Positions 1-9,359 of a stretch of DNA of 64,000 nucleotides are shown here, in pieces. The DNA comes from Bacteroidales bacterium UBA6445 (GTDB lineage: Bacteria; Bacteroidota; Bacteroidia; Bacteroidales; UBA932). The translations under genes and the position numbers were made by a program. The DNA is taken from the NCBI GenBank assembly GCA_002439585.1, contig DJOF01000003.1, forward strand, positions 124,001 through 188,000, read 5' to 3'. The notes under the pieces were generated by a model. That model was not told the DNA's origin. It saw nothing but the letters and a program-made list of their open reading frames with translations, and ran no database searches. Position 1 is the stretch's first letter. Each line of letters starts with the position of its first letter.

Positions 1-205
1 CGAAAGGCGATCTCGTAAGATTGGAAGGATATAATACTGTGCTGTCATCAAGCTGCATGTAGAATGAGTCTCCATCCGGTTTTACGGTCACTACCGCGTT
101 TGGCAGGACATCGTCATAGGATACATAGTCATCATTGTCACAAGATGCTGCAAATGCAAGGACTGTAAATAATCCTGCAGCAATCGATGGGTTGAATTTT
201 GTCAT
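1..205 (-). CDS. NigD-like lipoprotein, N-terminal part (runs off the window)
   Basis: The reverse strand from an ATG at 203-205 encodes MTKFNPSIAAGLFTVL, an alanine-rich hydrophobic segment and a Cys in the context FAASC, followed by DNDDYVSYDDVLPNAVVTVKP and then FYMQLDDSTVLYPSNL. The short basic start, hydrophobic core and Ser-Cys junction fit a signal-peptidase II lipobox, so the product is probably an outer-membrane or periplasmic lipoprotein. The stretch after the Cys resembles the NigD family of Bacteroidetes lipoproteins, whose biochemical role is unknown. Only about 68 codons are present and the C-terminus lies outside the window. A well-spaced promoter sits just upstream (229-260). 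The family call rests on recognising the N-terminal pattern. Confidence 0.7.
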   Translation of the reverse strand, partial: MTKFNPSIAAGLFTVLAFAASCDNDDYVSYDDVLPNAVVTVKPDGDSFYMQLDDSTVLYPSNLTRSPF

Positions 206-228
206 AATGTTGTCTGTTTTTTACTCGT

Positions 229-260
229 CTAACTTAAAGCAGTTTAAGAGGTTGTTCAAA
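229..260 (-). promoter_or_regulatory. Bacteroidetes-type promoter for the NigD-like gene
   Basis: On the reverse strand TTTG (257-260) is followed by 20 bases and TAAGTTAG (229-236), one mismatch from the TAnnTTTG -7 consensus of the Bacteroidetes sigma factor. Transcription should start near 221, giving a leader of about 15-20 bases before the ATG at 205. Confidence 0.55.
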
Positions 261-377
261 CTTCTTAATAAATGCGCATTTTCCGAAATATTGCATCAAG
301 TTTGAAAATATAGTAATTTTACGGAGGTTTTTGTGATCCTGTCTGTCAGTATAGACAGATTATTAATTGGTTAGACT

Positions 378-3365
378 ATGTTCAATATCCGCTTGACGGC
401 AATGGCCTCGGCAGTGCTTGTCTGCATGTCTGCATTTTCTGCAGAAAGCAGCCCCTCCACCGGGACAGGCCCCGCCAATTCGTTGAAATACGGCTTCCGG
501 CTTTATGAAAAAGGAATGTATGTAAAGGCTCGGGAGATATTTTCCTCTTATCCAGAAGACCCTATCGCAGGTGGCTATGCCGTACTTTGCGAGGTTAAGA
601 TGAAGACCACGGGATATGAAGTCCGTATGCGAAAGTATCTCGATACATACCCTTATTCAGGTCTTGCGCCTAAGATCCGTTATGCCTATGCTCTCAATCT
701 TTTCGATGAAGGAGACTATGCACAGGCCTCGGCCGAATTTTCCGATCTTGCACCAGGTAATCTTTATAAGGATATTCTTCCAGAGTACACATATAAAAAG
801 GCCTATTCCGAATTCCGCTCCGGGAATGAGAATGATGCGGTCCAGGGCTTTCTGAAAGTGTCGAGGCTTCCGCGCAATGATTACCAGGCTCCCGCAGCAT
901 ACTCTCTTGCCTATATTTATTATGAAAACAAGAAATTCACTCCGGCAGAGGAATGGTTTGGTAAGGCTTCAGCGGATCCACGCTTTAAGGCTGTATCTTT
1001 ATATTATATATTGGAGTGCCGTTTCATGTCAGGAGACTACAGGTATGTCGTGGATCACGGAGAATCCATGTATGAATCTGTTCCGCAGGAGAGAAAATCC
1101 CATCTTGCCAGGATCATATCGGAGTCTTTCCTTGTGCTCGGTGATCCCGAGAAGGCCAAAGCTTACTATGACCGTACGGATATCGGGGAGGGCACAGGTC
1201 GAATGGATCTTTTCTATGCCGGTTCCCTGCTATATGCCCTGCAAGACTACAAAGGAGCTGTAGCCAAATTCTCTATGATGCCGGAGCGTACTGACTCGCT
1301 CGGGCAGATTGCCAACTACCAGCTCGGTTACAGTTGCATTCAGATCAAGAATAAGGTGGCAGCCTTGCAGGCTTTCAAAGATGCAGCTGCCATGGACTAT
1401 AACTGGGAAATCCAAGAGGATGCCTGGTTTAACTATGCCAAGCTTGCATTTGATCTGAACAACGATGCCTCCGTATTTGAGTCTTATCTCTCTAAATATT
1501 CAGACTCTGCAAAGGGAGACAGAATCTATGCCTACATGGCTATTGCAGCCCTGTACAGACATGACTATGCCGGAGCTATAGAAGCATATGACAAGATAGA
1601 TGTGTTGGATGCGGATATGAAGCGCAACTATATGAAAGCCAACTATCTATATGCAAGTCAGCTTATAGAGAGCGGCTCGTTCCGCAAGGCCGTTCCTTCG
1701 CTCAAGGCCGCTGCTTACTATTCAGACAGAAGGTCTGTACTGAATCAGATGTCAAGGTATTGGCTGGCTGAGAGTTATTACAGAGGAGATGACTGGCCTC
1801 AGGCTTCAGCTGTATTCAAGGAACTGTATAATATATCCGCCCTTGACGACAGGGAAGAGGGTGCTCTGCTTCCGTATGACATAGCGTATTGCTATTATAA
1901 GGCAGGCAATTGGAAAGGCGCTGAGGAATGGTTCGACATATATGTGCAGTCCGAGGACAAAACCATGCGAAGGGATGCCTTTACGAGGATCGGAGACTGC
2001 CGTTTCATAGTCAAGGACTACGGTGCAGCCGTCACTTCTTATGAAGCTGCTGTCAAGGAATTCCCCGACCTCGGAGATTTGTACCCATACTATCAAGCAG
2101 GACTTTGCCTATCTTTGGCAGATTCTCCGAGAGAGGAGATAGAGCTTCTGTCAGAAGTGCCGTCAGCATCTCCTTCAGCATCTTTCTATAGTGAGACTAT
2201 GTATGAACTTGGCAGGGCGTATATGTCTGCAGGTGACAATAATTCTGCTTCAGACGTATTTGCGAAATTGTCAGACTCTTCCAAGGATTCAAGCTATGTT
2301 GCGAGGGCATTGCTCAGTCTCGGTATGATAGCTACGAGCGAGTCTAAGTATGATGATGCTTTGGGATATTACAAAAGGGTAGTGTCAGAGATGCCCTCAT
2401 CGGGGTATACCCAGGACGCTATCAGTGCCATAGAATCCATCTATCAGAAAAAACAGGAGCCAGAGAAATATTTCGCCTACCTGAAGACTCTTCCTGTGGA
2501 TGAGGTGAACGAGGATAAGGAGACTATGTTCTTCAACGCTTCGGAGCAGATTTTCCTTGCGGAAAATTACCAGAAAGCTGTCACGAGCCTGCAAGCCTAT
2601 CTTTCCGAGTATCCGCATGGCGCGCATGTGGCACTTGCCGATTTCTATATGGGAGAGAGCTACAAGAATTTGGGAAAGAAGGAACAGGCTTGTGACTGGT
2701 ATAAGAAAGTTATAGACGAAGGAGGAGCTTATGTTGAGCAGGCTTCCCTTAATTTTGCCATGCTTTCATATGACCTTCAGAAATACGCCGATGCTTTCTA
2801 TGGCTACCAGTCTCTCTCTCAGAATGCAAGGATAGAGAACAATCGTCACATTGCTGTTGAGGGAATGATGAACTCTGCATACCATGCCAAAGACTATAGT
2901 GCGGCTATAGAAAATGCTAAGAAACTTGGATCTGATCCGAGGAGTGATGCTGATGACAAGAGGCGTGCTTCATATGTGGAAGCTAAGTCTTATCTGGCTA
3001 CAAGCCACAGGGACGAGGCATTTGCAATCCTTAAGACTCTGTCCGCACAGACCAAGACTCCTGAGGGCGCTGAGGCTGCCTATCTGTTGATACAGGATGT
3101 GTATGACCAGGGACGTTTTGAAGATGTTCAGAATATGGTATATGCATTCTCCGATTCAGGTACGACCCAAAATTATTGGCTTGCGAAGGCTTTCATCGTG
3201 CTTGGTGACTCGTTTGCGGAACGGGGCGACATGACTCAGGCAAAGGCTACTTTCGAGAGTATACGTGACGGTTACAAGAGCGAGAATCAGGATGACGATG
3301 TGCTTGAAGCAGTCGAAATGAGGCTCGGCAAACTTTCTGAATCTATGGGCGACAACAAGCAGTGA
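378..3365 (+). CDS. Large tetratricopeptide-repeat protein, exported
   Basis: The product is 995 residues. Residues 1-22 look like a signal peptide (short basic start, hydrophobic AMASAVLVCMSAF, then SAESS), so it is predicted periplasmic or envelope-attached. Most of the rest is tandem TPR helices with recurring A-x-Y-x-x-A, G-DY-x-A and Y-x-x-G-E patterns, e.g. near residues 110-130, 170-185, 510-525, 740-755 and 785-800. No catalytic motif was seen. TPR arrays of this size usually act as scaffolds or adaptors, but the partner is not evident. The stop codon overlaps the possible GTG start of the barrel gene that follows, so the two are translationally coupled and may work together at the outer membrane. 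The ATG at 378 is used because it puts the signal peptide at the N-terminus. A small inverted repeat (341-346/355-360) precedes it. Confidence 0.85.
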   Translation: MFNIRLTAMASAVLVCMSAFSAESSPSTGTGPANSLKYGFRLYEKGMYVKAREIFSSYPEDPIAGGYAVLCEVKMKTTGYEVRMRKYLDTYPYSGLAPKIRYAYALNLFDEGDYAQASAEFSDLAPGNLYKDILPEYTYKKAYSEFRSGNENDAVQGFLKVSRLPRNDYQAPAAYSLAYIYYENKKFTPAEEWFGKASADPRFKAVSLYYILECRFMSGDYRYVVDHGESMYESVPQERKSHLARIISESFLVLGDPEKAKAYYDRTDIGEGTGRMDLFYAGSLLYALQDYKGAVAKFSMMPERTDSLGQIANYQLGYSCIQIKNKVAALQAFKDAAAMDYNWEIQEDAWFNYAKLAFDLNNDASVFESYLSKYSDSAKGDRIYAYMAIAALYRHDYAGAIEAYDKIDVLDADMKRNYMKANYLYASQLIESGSFRKAVPSLKAAAYYSDRRSVLNQMSRYWLAESYYRGDDWPQASAVFKELYNISALDDREEGALLPYDIAYCYYKAGNWKGAEEWFDIYVQSEDKTMRRDAFTRIGDCRFIVKDYGAAVTSYEAAVKEFPDLGDLYPYYQAGLCLSLADSPREEIELLSEVPSASPSASFYSETMYELGRAYMSAGDNNSASDVFAKLSDSSKDSSYVARALLSLGMIATSESKYDDALGYYKRVVSEMPSSGYTQDAISAIESIYQKKQEPEKYFAYLKTLPVDEVNEDKETMFFNASEQIFLAENYQKAVTSLQAYLSEYPHGAHVALADFYMGESYKNLGKKEQACDWYKKVIDEGGAYVEQASLNFAMLSYDLQKYADAFYGYQSLSQNARIENNRHIAVEGMMNSAYHAKDYSAAIENAKKLGSDPRSDADDKRRASYVEAKSYLATSHRDEAFAILKTLSAQTKTPEGAEAAYLLIQDVYDQGRFEDVQNMVYAFSDSGTTQNYWLAKAFIVLGDSFAERGDMTQAKATFESIRDGYKSENQDDDVLEAVEMRLGKLSESMGDNKQ

Positions 3366-3367
3366 TT

Positions 3368-5164
3368 ATGAAAAAGACAATAATATTAGTAGCCCTTCTG
3401 TCGGCAACATACGCTTATTCTCAGAACTTTAACCCTACGGTATCGGTATCAAGGACATTTGAAGGCAAGCTCCCCGAGGTTCATAAACCTTACATACAGA
3501 TGGAAGTCCCGGACTCGCTTACTAAGTTTGACCTTGATTTCGACTACTCGGTATTTGAGTCCCCTTACAAGGGAGCATATGACTTTAAGCCTTACTCTCT
3601 TGAAATGAGACCTGAGCCGGAGCCGTTCACTGGCAAGAAACTGTATCTTAAGGCAGGGGCAGGATGGGCTATGCGTCCTGCACTTGACTTTGTGTGGGAG
3701 CCCTGTATGAAGAAGCGTCTTAAAATGAGCTTCTATGCATCTCATCATTCTTATATAGGCAGATACCGCAACATTGCCCCAGATATTGATTTCCGCTTGA
3801 CAGATAACGGTAGGTGGAAAGGATATGATATGGAGACTGAGGCCGGCATATATGGAAGAGCGGATTTTAGCCGTGCGGTACTCTCTTTTGGAGCCGGATA
3901 TACTGGACTTCATACCAAAGACAAATATTCTAAGACAGGATACAACGGAGCAGATTTCAGTTTCCGTGCGAAGTCTGAGAATCCGGCAGAGCGTTATCTG
4001 TATTATGATATTGCAATGAAAGCCAGGTATTCTTCCGATGGCCTCTCTTCAGTTATGAGCCCAAGTCGGCCCACAGAGCCTTATAGCTCTCTGGCTTTGA
4101 ATTCCACAGACTTCGACTTTGACGCTGTACTAGGGCCTGTCCTCGGACGGGGAAGCAGCATTGTAGCGGGGTTCGGTCTCGGGATGACGTGGTATGATAG
4201 CATTTTCTGCCCTGACTTCAATCTTCATTCTACATATACTGGCGTGGCATATTTTGCTCCAAAATATCTTTATAAAGGAAGAAGATGGGATCTTGCGCTT
4301 GGCGTGAAAGGGAGTTTTAATGTAAGCGATACTGGCAATAATGGCATGAAATATCCCCTTAACGCTAACAAGGGGATTTATATCTATCCGGACATAAGAA
4401 TCGGTTTCAAGGCAGTATTAGACTATCTGGATTTTTTCTTCAAAGCTACGGGCGGAGACAATAGGAATTCATACAGCAGTCTCAAGGATAGGAATCATTT
4501 CTTCACTCCATTCCAAGCCTTTTTGGGACCGGTGACTGAAAATACTGTCACCCAGTATGATGTCGAGCTTGGACTTAGTGGCAATGCAGGAGGGCGCTTC
4601 TTCTATAAAGCAAGTGCCGGATATGCAAGCTATGAGAAACGACCTTACAGTGCTATGGCTGTGTACGGGTATGGCTCTGAGAATCTGTTCCTTCCACTGG
4701 TAACTTACCGCAACAGTACCGCCTTTCATTCGGACATTAGTCTGAGGTGGCTTTCGCGTAGTATCAGTGCCGATGCAAATGTAAGGATAGAGAATGCAAC
4801 TTTTGAAGACAACGCTGTAGTCGGAGGCTTCATGCCAGCCCTTGTGAGAGGTGACATTTCATTTACATACAATTACAAAAAAAGAGTTTATGCAGGCGTC
4901 TCTGCCGGTTTCTCTTCTGTATCGGATGGAAATTTTCTTCCATATACCAAGACGGACTCTGATTCGACCCCGGTCTTGTCCTCTCTTGTTGCGGTCTCAG
5001 TTCCAGCCTGGGTTGACCTCGGGCTTCATGCCGAGTATCTTTTCTCCAAGAAAGTATCGTTCTGGATTGAGGTTGGCAATCTTTTGGACATGAATATTAT
5101 ACGCATTCCTCCATATACGACGGGAGGTATCAGTGCGGTTGCCGGAATTTGCGTTAATCTGTAA
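3368..5164 (+). CDS. Outer-membrane beta-barrel protein (TonB-receptor-like barrel, no obvious plug)
   Basis: From the ATG at 3368 the product is 598 residues. A GTG at 3362 inside the previous gene's stop is possible but would only add Met-Ile. Residues 1-20 (MKKTIILVALLSATYAYSQ) are a clear signal peptide. The rest alternates aromatic/glycine-rich strands such as LYLKAGAGWAMRP, ILSFGAGYTGLH-like segments and IVAGFGLGMTWYD, as in an outer-membrane barrel, and it ends in AVAGICVNL. I did not see the carboxypeptidase-like and plug domains of a full SusC-type receptor, and at 598 residues it is shorter. It probably forms a cell-surface unit with the coupled TPR protein upstream. Substrate and role are unknown. 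Confidence 0.75.
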   Translation: MKKTIILVALLSATYAYSQNFNPTVSVSRTFEGKLPEVHKPYIQMEVPDSLTKFDLDFDYSVFESPYKGAYDFKPYSLEMRPEPEPFTGKKLYLKAGAGWAMRPALDFVWEPCMKKRLKMSFYASHHSYIGRYRNIAPDIDFRLTDNGRWKGYDMETEAGIYGRADFSRAVLSFGAGYTGLHTKDKYSKTGYNGADFSFRAKSENPAERYLYYDIAMKARYSSDGLSSVMSPSRPTEPYSSLALNSTDFDFDAVLGPVLGRGSSIVAGFGLGMTWYDSIFCPDFNLHSTYTGVAYFAPKYLYKGRRWDLALGVKGSFNVSDTGNNGMKYPLNANKGIYIYPDIRIGFKAVLDYLDFFFKATGGDNRNSYSSLKDRNHFFTPFQAFLGPVTENTVTQYDVELGLSGNAGGRFFYKASAGYASYEKRPYSAMAVYGYGSENLFLPLVTYRNSTAFHSDISLRWLSRSISADANVRIENATFEDNAVVGGFMPALVRGDISFTYNYKKRVYAGVSAGFSSVSDGNFLPYTKTDSDSTPVLSSLVAVSVPAWVDLGLHAEYLFSKKVSFWIEVGNLLDMNIIRIPPYTTGGISAVAGICVNL

Positions 5165-5179
5165 AATTCTGTAAATTCG
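5148..5179 (+). promoter_or_regulatory. Probable promoter for gyrB
   Basis: TTTG (5148-5151), 20 bases, then TAAATTCG (5172-5179), one mismatch from TAnnTTTG. It overlaps the 3' end of the barrel gene. The predicted start near 5186 gives a leader of about 30 bases. This would let gyrB be transcribed independently of the upstream pair. Confidence 0.5.
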
Positions 5180-5215
5180 CATGTTTTGCATGAATGAAAA
5201 TTTAATTAGCTTCTA

Positions 5216-7225
5216 ATGGCAGAGAACGAAAAGATGCGCGAAGCGGAAGAGCAGTATTCCGCAGGCAGTATTCAGGTCCTGGAAGGGCTTGAGGCTGTAA
5301 GGAAACGTCCTTCCATGTATATAGGTGACGTAGGTGTAAGAGGACTCCATCACCTCGTATACGAAGTCGTAGACAACAGTATAGACGAGGCTATGGCCGG
5401 CTTTTGCGACCATATCGAAGTCACAATCAATGAAGATAACTCAATTGTAGTTAAGGATAACGGTCGAGGAATACCTGTGGATATGCATCCCAAAGAGCAC
5501 AAGTCTGCTCTTGAGGTGGTTCTTACAGTCCTTCATGCCGGAGGAAAGTTCAATAAAGACAGTTACAAGGTGTCGGGAGGTCTCCATGGAGTGGGAGTAT
5601 CCTGTGTAAATGCCTTGTCCGACCATCTTGTCGCCGAAGTGCACAGAGAGGGAAAGGTTTATCGTCAAGAATATTCAAAAGGCAAGCCTCTTACAGGAGT
5701 TGAGGTAGTAGGAGAGTGTGACGATACTGGTACAACGATTACTTTCCATCCTGACCCGGAGATATTTGTCACGACGACTATCTATGACTACGACACTCTT
5801 GCCAACCGCATGAGAGAGTTGTCATTTCTTAACAAGGGTATCACCATCACCCTTACTGACAAGAGAGAGACAGTAGAGGAGTTTACCTCTGATGAGAATG
5901 GCAATTCAGTTCCTACCGGCCGTCGTATATTCCGTGGGGAGAAGTTCTACTCTAAGGAAGGCCTCAGGGAATTCATTGAATATCTTGATGCCAATGCAGA
6001 GGAATTGATTCCCGAGCCTGTCTGTGTCAATTCAGACAAGATCCTTCCGATCGATATCGCCCTGCAGTACAATACAGGATACAAGGAGACGATACTTTCG
6101 TATGTCAACAATATCCATACGATAGAGGGCGGTACTCATCTTCAGGGCTTCAAGATGGGGCTTTCAAGGTCTCTGCGCAACTATGCCGACAAGAACAAAC
6201 TTCTTGACAAAGTGAAAGTGGAGCTAAGTCAGGAAGATTTCAGAGAAGGTCTGACGGCAGTCGTGTCTGTAAAGGTGGCGGAGCCTCAGTTTGAAGGCCA
6301 GACCAAGACCAAACTCGGCAACAGTGAGGTTACCTCGGCTGTGTCACAGGCTACATCAGCTGCAATGGACCAGTATCTTGAGGAAAATCCCAAATACGCC
6401 CGCATAATCATCGATAAGGTTATACTTGCCGCTACCGCGAGAAATGCAGCAAGAAAGGCCAGAGAGATGGTTCAGCGCAAGACCGTTATGTCAGGTGCCG
6501 GCATGCCGGGCAAACTTTCGGACTGTTCGGAGAAAGACCCGGAGAAATGCGAGCTCTTCCTAGTCGAGGGAGACTCCGCAGGCGGTACAGCCGTAACAGG
6601 AAGAAACAGGCGCATTCAGGCTGTGCTTCCTCTTAGAGGCAAGATTCTCAATGTGGAGAAAGCTACCGAAGACAGGGCCTTTGACAGCGAGGCTATCCGT
6701 AATATCTACACAGCCCTCGGGGTTACAGTGGCCAAGGAGGATGAGAATGGGGAGAAAAGGATGGATCTTAGCAAGCTCCGCTATCACAAGGTCATCATCA
6801 TGACCGATGCGGATGTCGATGGTAGTCATATTGCCACCCTTATACTTACATTCTTCTACCGTTATATGCTTGACCTCATTCGCAATGGGTATGTATATCT
6901 TGCTACACCTCCGCTTTATCTTGTGAAAAGAGGCAAGGAGGAGATCTATTGCTGGACAGAGGAACAGCGTAATGAAGCTGCTCAGAAACTTGGAAAAGGA
7001 ACCGATTCGGGGTATACAATCCAGCGTTACAAGGGTCTTGGTGAGATGAGTGACCAGCAGCTGTGGGACACTACCATGGATCCGGACAAGAGAAGACTTC
7101 GCAAGATAACGATGGACAATGCGGCTGATGCGGAGAGAACATTCTCAATGCTTATGGGCGATGACGTGCCACCGCGCAGAAAGTTCATCGAGGAGAATGC
7201 ACATTATGCAAATATTGATGCATAA
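5216..7225 (+). CDS. gyrB: DNA gyrase subunit B
   Basis: This is the ATPase subunit of gyrase, which with GyrA introduces negative supercoils. The 669 residues contain the GHKL ATPase signatures EVVDNSIDEA (about 42-51), DNGRGIPV (about 81-88) and GGLHGVGVSCVNALS (about 122-136). The TOPRIM metal-binding motifs are LFLVEGDSAGG (about 446) and DADVDGSHI (about 530), and the C-terminal signature is QRYKGLGEM. The full set of type IIA B-subunit domains is present, without the large insertion of proteobacterial GyrB. ParE is the alternative, but the N-terminal IQVLEGLEAVRKRPSMYIGD and the overall match favour GyrB. The start at 5216 lies 51 bases after the barrel gene. Confidence 0.95.
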   Translation: MAENEKMREAEEQYSAGSIQVLEGLEAVRKRPSMYIGDVGVRGLHHLVYEVVDNSIDEAMAGFCDHIEVTINEDNSIVVKDNGRGIPVDMHPKEHKSALEVVLTVLHAGGKFNKDSYKVSGGLHGVGVSCVNALSDHLVAEVHREGKVYRQEYSKGKPLTGVEVVGECDDTGTTITFHPDPEIFVTTTIYDYDTLANRMRELSFLNKGITITLTDKRETVEEFTSDENGNSVPTGRRIFRGEKFYSKEGLREFIEYLDANAEELIPEPVCVNSDKILPIDIALQYNTGYKETILSYVNNIHTIEGGTHLQGFKMGLSRSLRNYADKNKLLDKVKVELSQEDFREGLTAVVSVKVAEPQFEGQTKTKLGNSEVTSAVSQATSAAMDQYLEENPKYARIIIDKVILAATARNAARKAREMVQRKTVMSGAGMPGKLSDCSEKDPEKCELFLVEGDSAGGTAVTGRNRRIQAVLPLRGKILNVEKATEDRAFDSEAIRNIYTALGVTVAKEDENGEKRMDLSKLRYHKVIIMTDADVDGSHIATLILTFFYRYMLDLIRNGYVYLATPPLYLVKRGKEEIYCWTEEQRNEAAQKLGKGTDSGYTIQRYKGLGEMSDQQLWDTTMDPDKRRLRKITMDNAADAERTFSMLMGDDVPPRRKFIEENAHYANIDA

Positions 7226-7262
7226 GACAGCTAATGACAAATGATTTCTAAACATACAGGAA

Positions 7263-8525
7263 ATGCTTGATATTTTTGACAGAATCTCCAGAGATTCGGG
7301 CGGCCCTATTGGCCAGTATGCCAAACAGGGTTTCGGATATTATATGTTCCCTCGTCTTGAAGGCGAGCTTGGACCTCACATGATCTTCAATGGTGTAGAA
7401 TGTCTGAACTGGAGTCTCAACAACTATCTTGGTCTTGCAAACGACCCTGAAGTACGTGCAACTGACGCCAAGGCTGCTGCTGATTGGGGGCTTGCTTATC
7501 CGATGGGAAGCCGTATGCTGACAGGCAATACCAGATACCATGAGGAACTTGAGCGCAGATTTGCAGCTTTCGAGAAGAAGGAAGACGCATTCCTCTTCAA
7601 CTTCGGATATCAGGGCATTGTCTCTACTATAGACTCTCTTCTCGGCCGTCATGACGTGGCCGTATATGATGCTGAGGCTCATGCCTGTCTTCTTGATGGC
7701 ATAAGACTGCATATGGGCGAGAAATACAAGTTTCGTCACAATGATGCAGCTGATTTTGAGAGGGTTATAGCTAAGGCCTGCAAGGTCGCTTCAGAGCAGG
7801 GAGGTGGCGTGCTTGTCATAACTGAAGGAGTGTTCGGCATGACTGGTGCTCTTGGTATTCTCGACAAGATAGTAGCCTTGAAATCCAAGTATAGTTTCCG
7901 TCTCTTGATCGATGACGCTCATGGATTCGGTATTATGGGCGAGCATGGTAGAGGAACTTCGGAGCATTTCGGTGTAATGGACGGAGTTGACCTGTATATC
8001 GGTGCATTTGCAAAGTCAATGGCAAGTATAGGTGGCTTTGTTGCCGGTCCTAAGGTTGTAATTGATTATCTTCGTTTCAACATGAGGTCTCAGATGTATG
8101 CCAAGGCTCTCCCTATGCCTTTGGTCATCGGCAATATGAAGAGACTTGAGATTATTGACAGCCCCAAGGGAGACATGCTCCGTAAGAAACTCTTCGAGAT
8201 CACAAGAGCACTTCAGGACGGTTTCCGCAAGGAGGGCTTTGACATAGGCCCAGCAGAAGCTTGTGTCTCTCCAGTACACATAAAGGGCGGAGTTGGCCAA
8301 GCTACCAAGATGGCCAAGGACTTGAGGGAAAATTACAAGATTTTCTGCTCTATTGTCATTTATCCCGTGATACCCAAGGGCATGATTATCTTCAGAATCA
8401 TAGCTACTGCGGCTCACACTCTTGCCGATGTGGATTATACTCTGAAGGCTTTCAAGGAGATCCGCGAGAAACTCGACAAAGGCGTATATGACGGAGATGA
8501 TATAGCTGCAATGACAGTAAAATAG
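7263..8525 (+). CDS. spt: Serine palmitoyltransferase, first enzyme of sphingolipid synthesis
   Basis: This PLP-dependent alpha-oxoamine synthase condenses L-serine with palmitoyl-CoA (or a branched acyl-CoA) to 3-ketosphinganine. The 420 residues carry the fold-type-I features: an N-terminal NWSLNNYLGLA, GSRMLTGNTRYHEELER, the substrate-positioning segment YDAEAHACLLDG, the PLP-contacting LLIDDAHGFG (D217, D218, H220) and the Schiff-base lysine in IGAFAKSMAS (K251). The start MLDIFDRISRDSGGPIGQY is characteristic of Bacteroidetes SPT and separates it from glycine C-acetyltransferase (Kbl) and BioF. The SDR gene begins four bases after its stop, which fits a two-gene sphingoid-base unit. Bacteroidetes are among the few bacteria known to make sphingolipids. 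Confidence 0.9.
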   Translation: MLDIFDRISRDSGGPIGQYAKQGFGYYMFPRLEGELGPHMIFNGVECLNWSLNNYLGLANDPEVRATDAKAAADWGLAYPMGSRMLTGNTRYHEELERRFAAFEKKEDAFLFNFGYQGIVSTIDSLLGRHDVAVYDAEAHACLLDGIRLHMGEKYKFRHNDAADFERVIAKACKVASEQGGGVLVITEGVFGMTGALGILDKIVALKSKYSFRLLIDDAHGFGIMGEHGRGTSEHFGVMDGVDLYIGAFAKSMASIGGFVAGPKVVIDYLRFNMRSQMYAKALPMPLVIGNMKRLEIIDSPKGDMLRKKLFEITRALQDGFRKEGFDIGPAEACVSPVHIKGGVGQATKMAKDLRENYKIFCSIVIYPVIPKGMIIFRIIATAAHTLADVDYTLKAFKEIREKLDKGVYDGDDIAAMTVK

Positions 8526-8529
8526 TCTT

Positions 8530-9357
8530 ATGAATACATCTTATTTCAAGGATAAGGTAGTCATCATTACAGGAGCCAGCTCGGGTATCGGGTTGGCTTC
8601 TGCCAGATTAATCGGTAGTCTCGGTGCTAAGGTTGTGATGGCTGCAAGGCATCTCGACAAACTTGAGGCTGTAGCCTCTTCAGTATCGTCGGATCCTGAC
8701 AAAGTATTGTGCGTTCGTACCGATGTGACAAAAGAAGAAGACTGCCGCAATCTTATAGAGGCTACTGTTGCCCGTTACGGTCGTATTGACATATTGGTCA
8801 ACAACGCAGGTATCTCGATGAGGGCAATGTTCAAGGATTTGGACCTTTCTGTCATAAAGTCGCTTATGGACGTGAACTTCTGGGGTACTGTGTACTGTAC
8901 TAAGTTTGCGCTACCGTATCTGCTTGCTTCGCGTGGTACAGTTGTCGGTGTTATTTCAATAGCGGGCTACTCGGCCCTTCCTGCAAGGACCGGATATTCT
9001 GCGTCAAAATATGCAGTCAGGGGTTTCCTTGACACGTTGCGAATAGAGCATCTGCATGACGGACTCAATGTCCTTGTGTTCGCTCCAGGTTATACGGCCT
9101 CGAATGTACGCAATGCCGCACTTACGGCGGACGGCTCCGCTCAGGGGAGTACTCCTCTTGACGAGGGTCATCTTATGAGTGCAGAGAAATGTGCCGAATA
9201 CCTTGCCAAGGCTCTTTCCCACAGGAGATCTGAGGTTATACTCACTCTTCTTGGAAAAGTTACTGTATTGTTTCACAGGCTATTCCCACGCCTTACGGAC
9301 CGGCTTACATTCTCCTATATCGCGAGGGAATCAGGCAGCCCTTTCAAAAATAACTGA
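8530..9357 (+). CDS. Short-chain dehydrogenase/reductase, probable 3-ketosphinganine reductase
   Basis: This is a classical Rossmann-fold SDR of 275 residues. The cofactor motif TGASSGIG is near residues 14-21, the structural NNAG motif occurs as LVNNAGISMRA, and the catalytic pair is Y156-x3-K160 in GYSASKYAVRGF, with the active-site Ser in VISIAGYSA. Arg in MAARHLDK after the second strand suggests NADPH. It begins four bases after the serine palmitoyltransferase gene. The family alone would allow many substrates; position makes reduction of 3-ketosphinganine to sphinganine (the eukaryotic KDSR step) the best inference. A C-terminal hydrophobic and basic stretch (VTVLFHRLFPRLTDRL) could hold it at the membrane. 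The next gene starts two bases after the stop. Confidence 0.75.
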   Translation: MNTSYFKDKVVIITGASSGIGLASARLIGSLGAKVVMAARHLDKLEAVASSVSSDPDKVLCVRTDVTKEEDCRNLIEATVARYGRIDILVNNAGISMRAMFKDLDLSVIKSLMDVNFWGTVYCTKFALPYLLASRGTVVGVISIAGYSALPARTGYSASKYAVRGFLDTLRIEHLHDGLNVLVFAPGYTASNVRNAALTADGSAQGSTPLDEGHLMSAEKCAEYLAKALSHRRSEVILTLLGKVTVLFHRLFPRLTDRLTFSYIARESGSPFKNN

Positions 9358-9359
9358 TA

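Noticed and set aside
301..321. TTTG and TAATTTTA as a promoter for the TPR gene
   Set aside because: The two elements are only nine bases apart, far less than the 19-21 expected.
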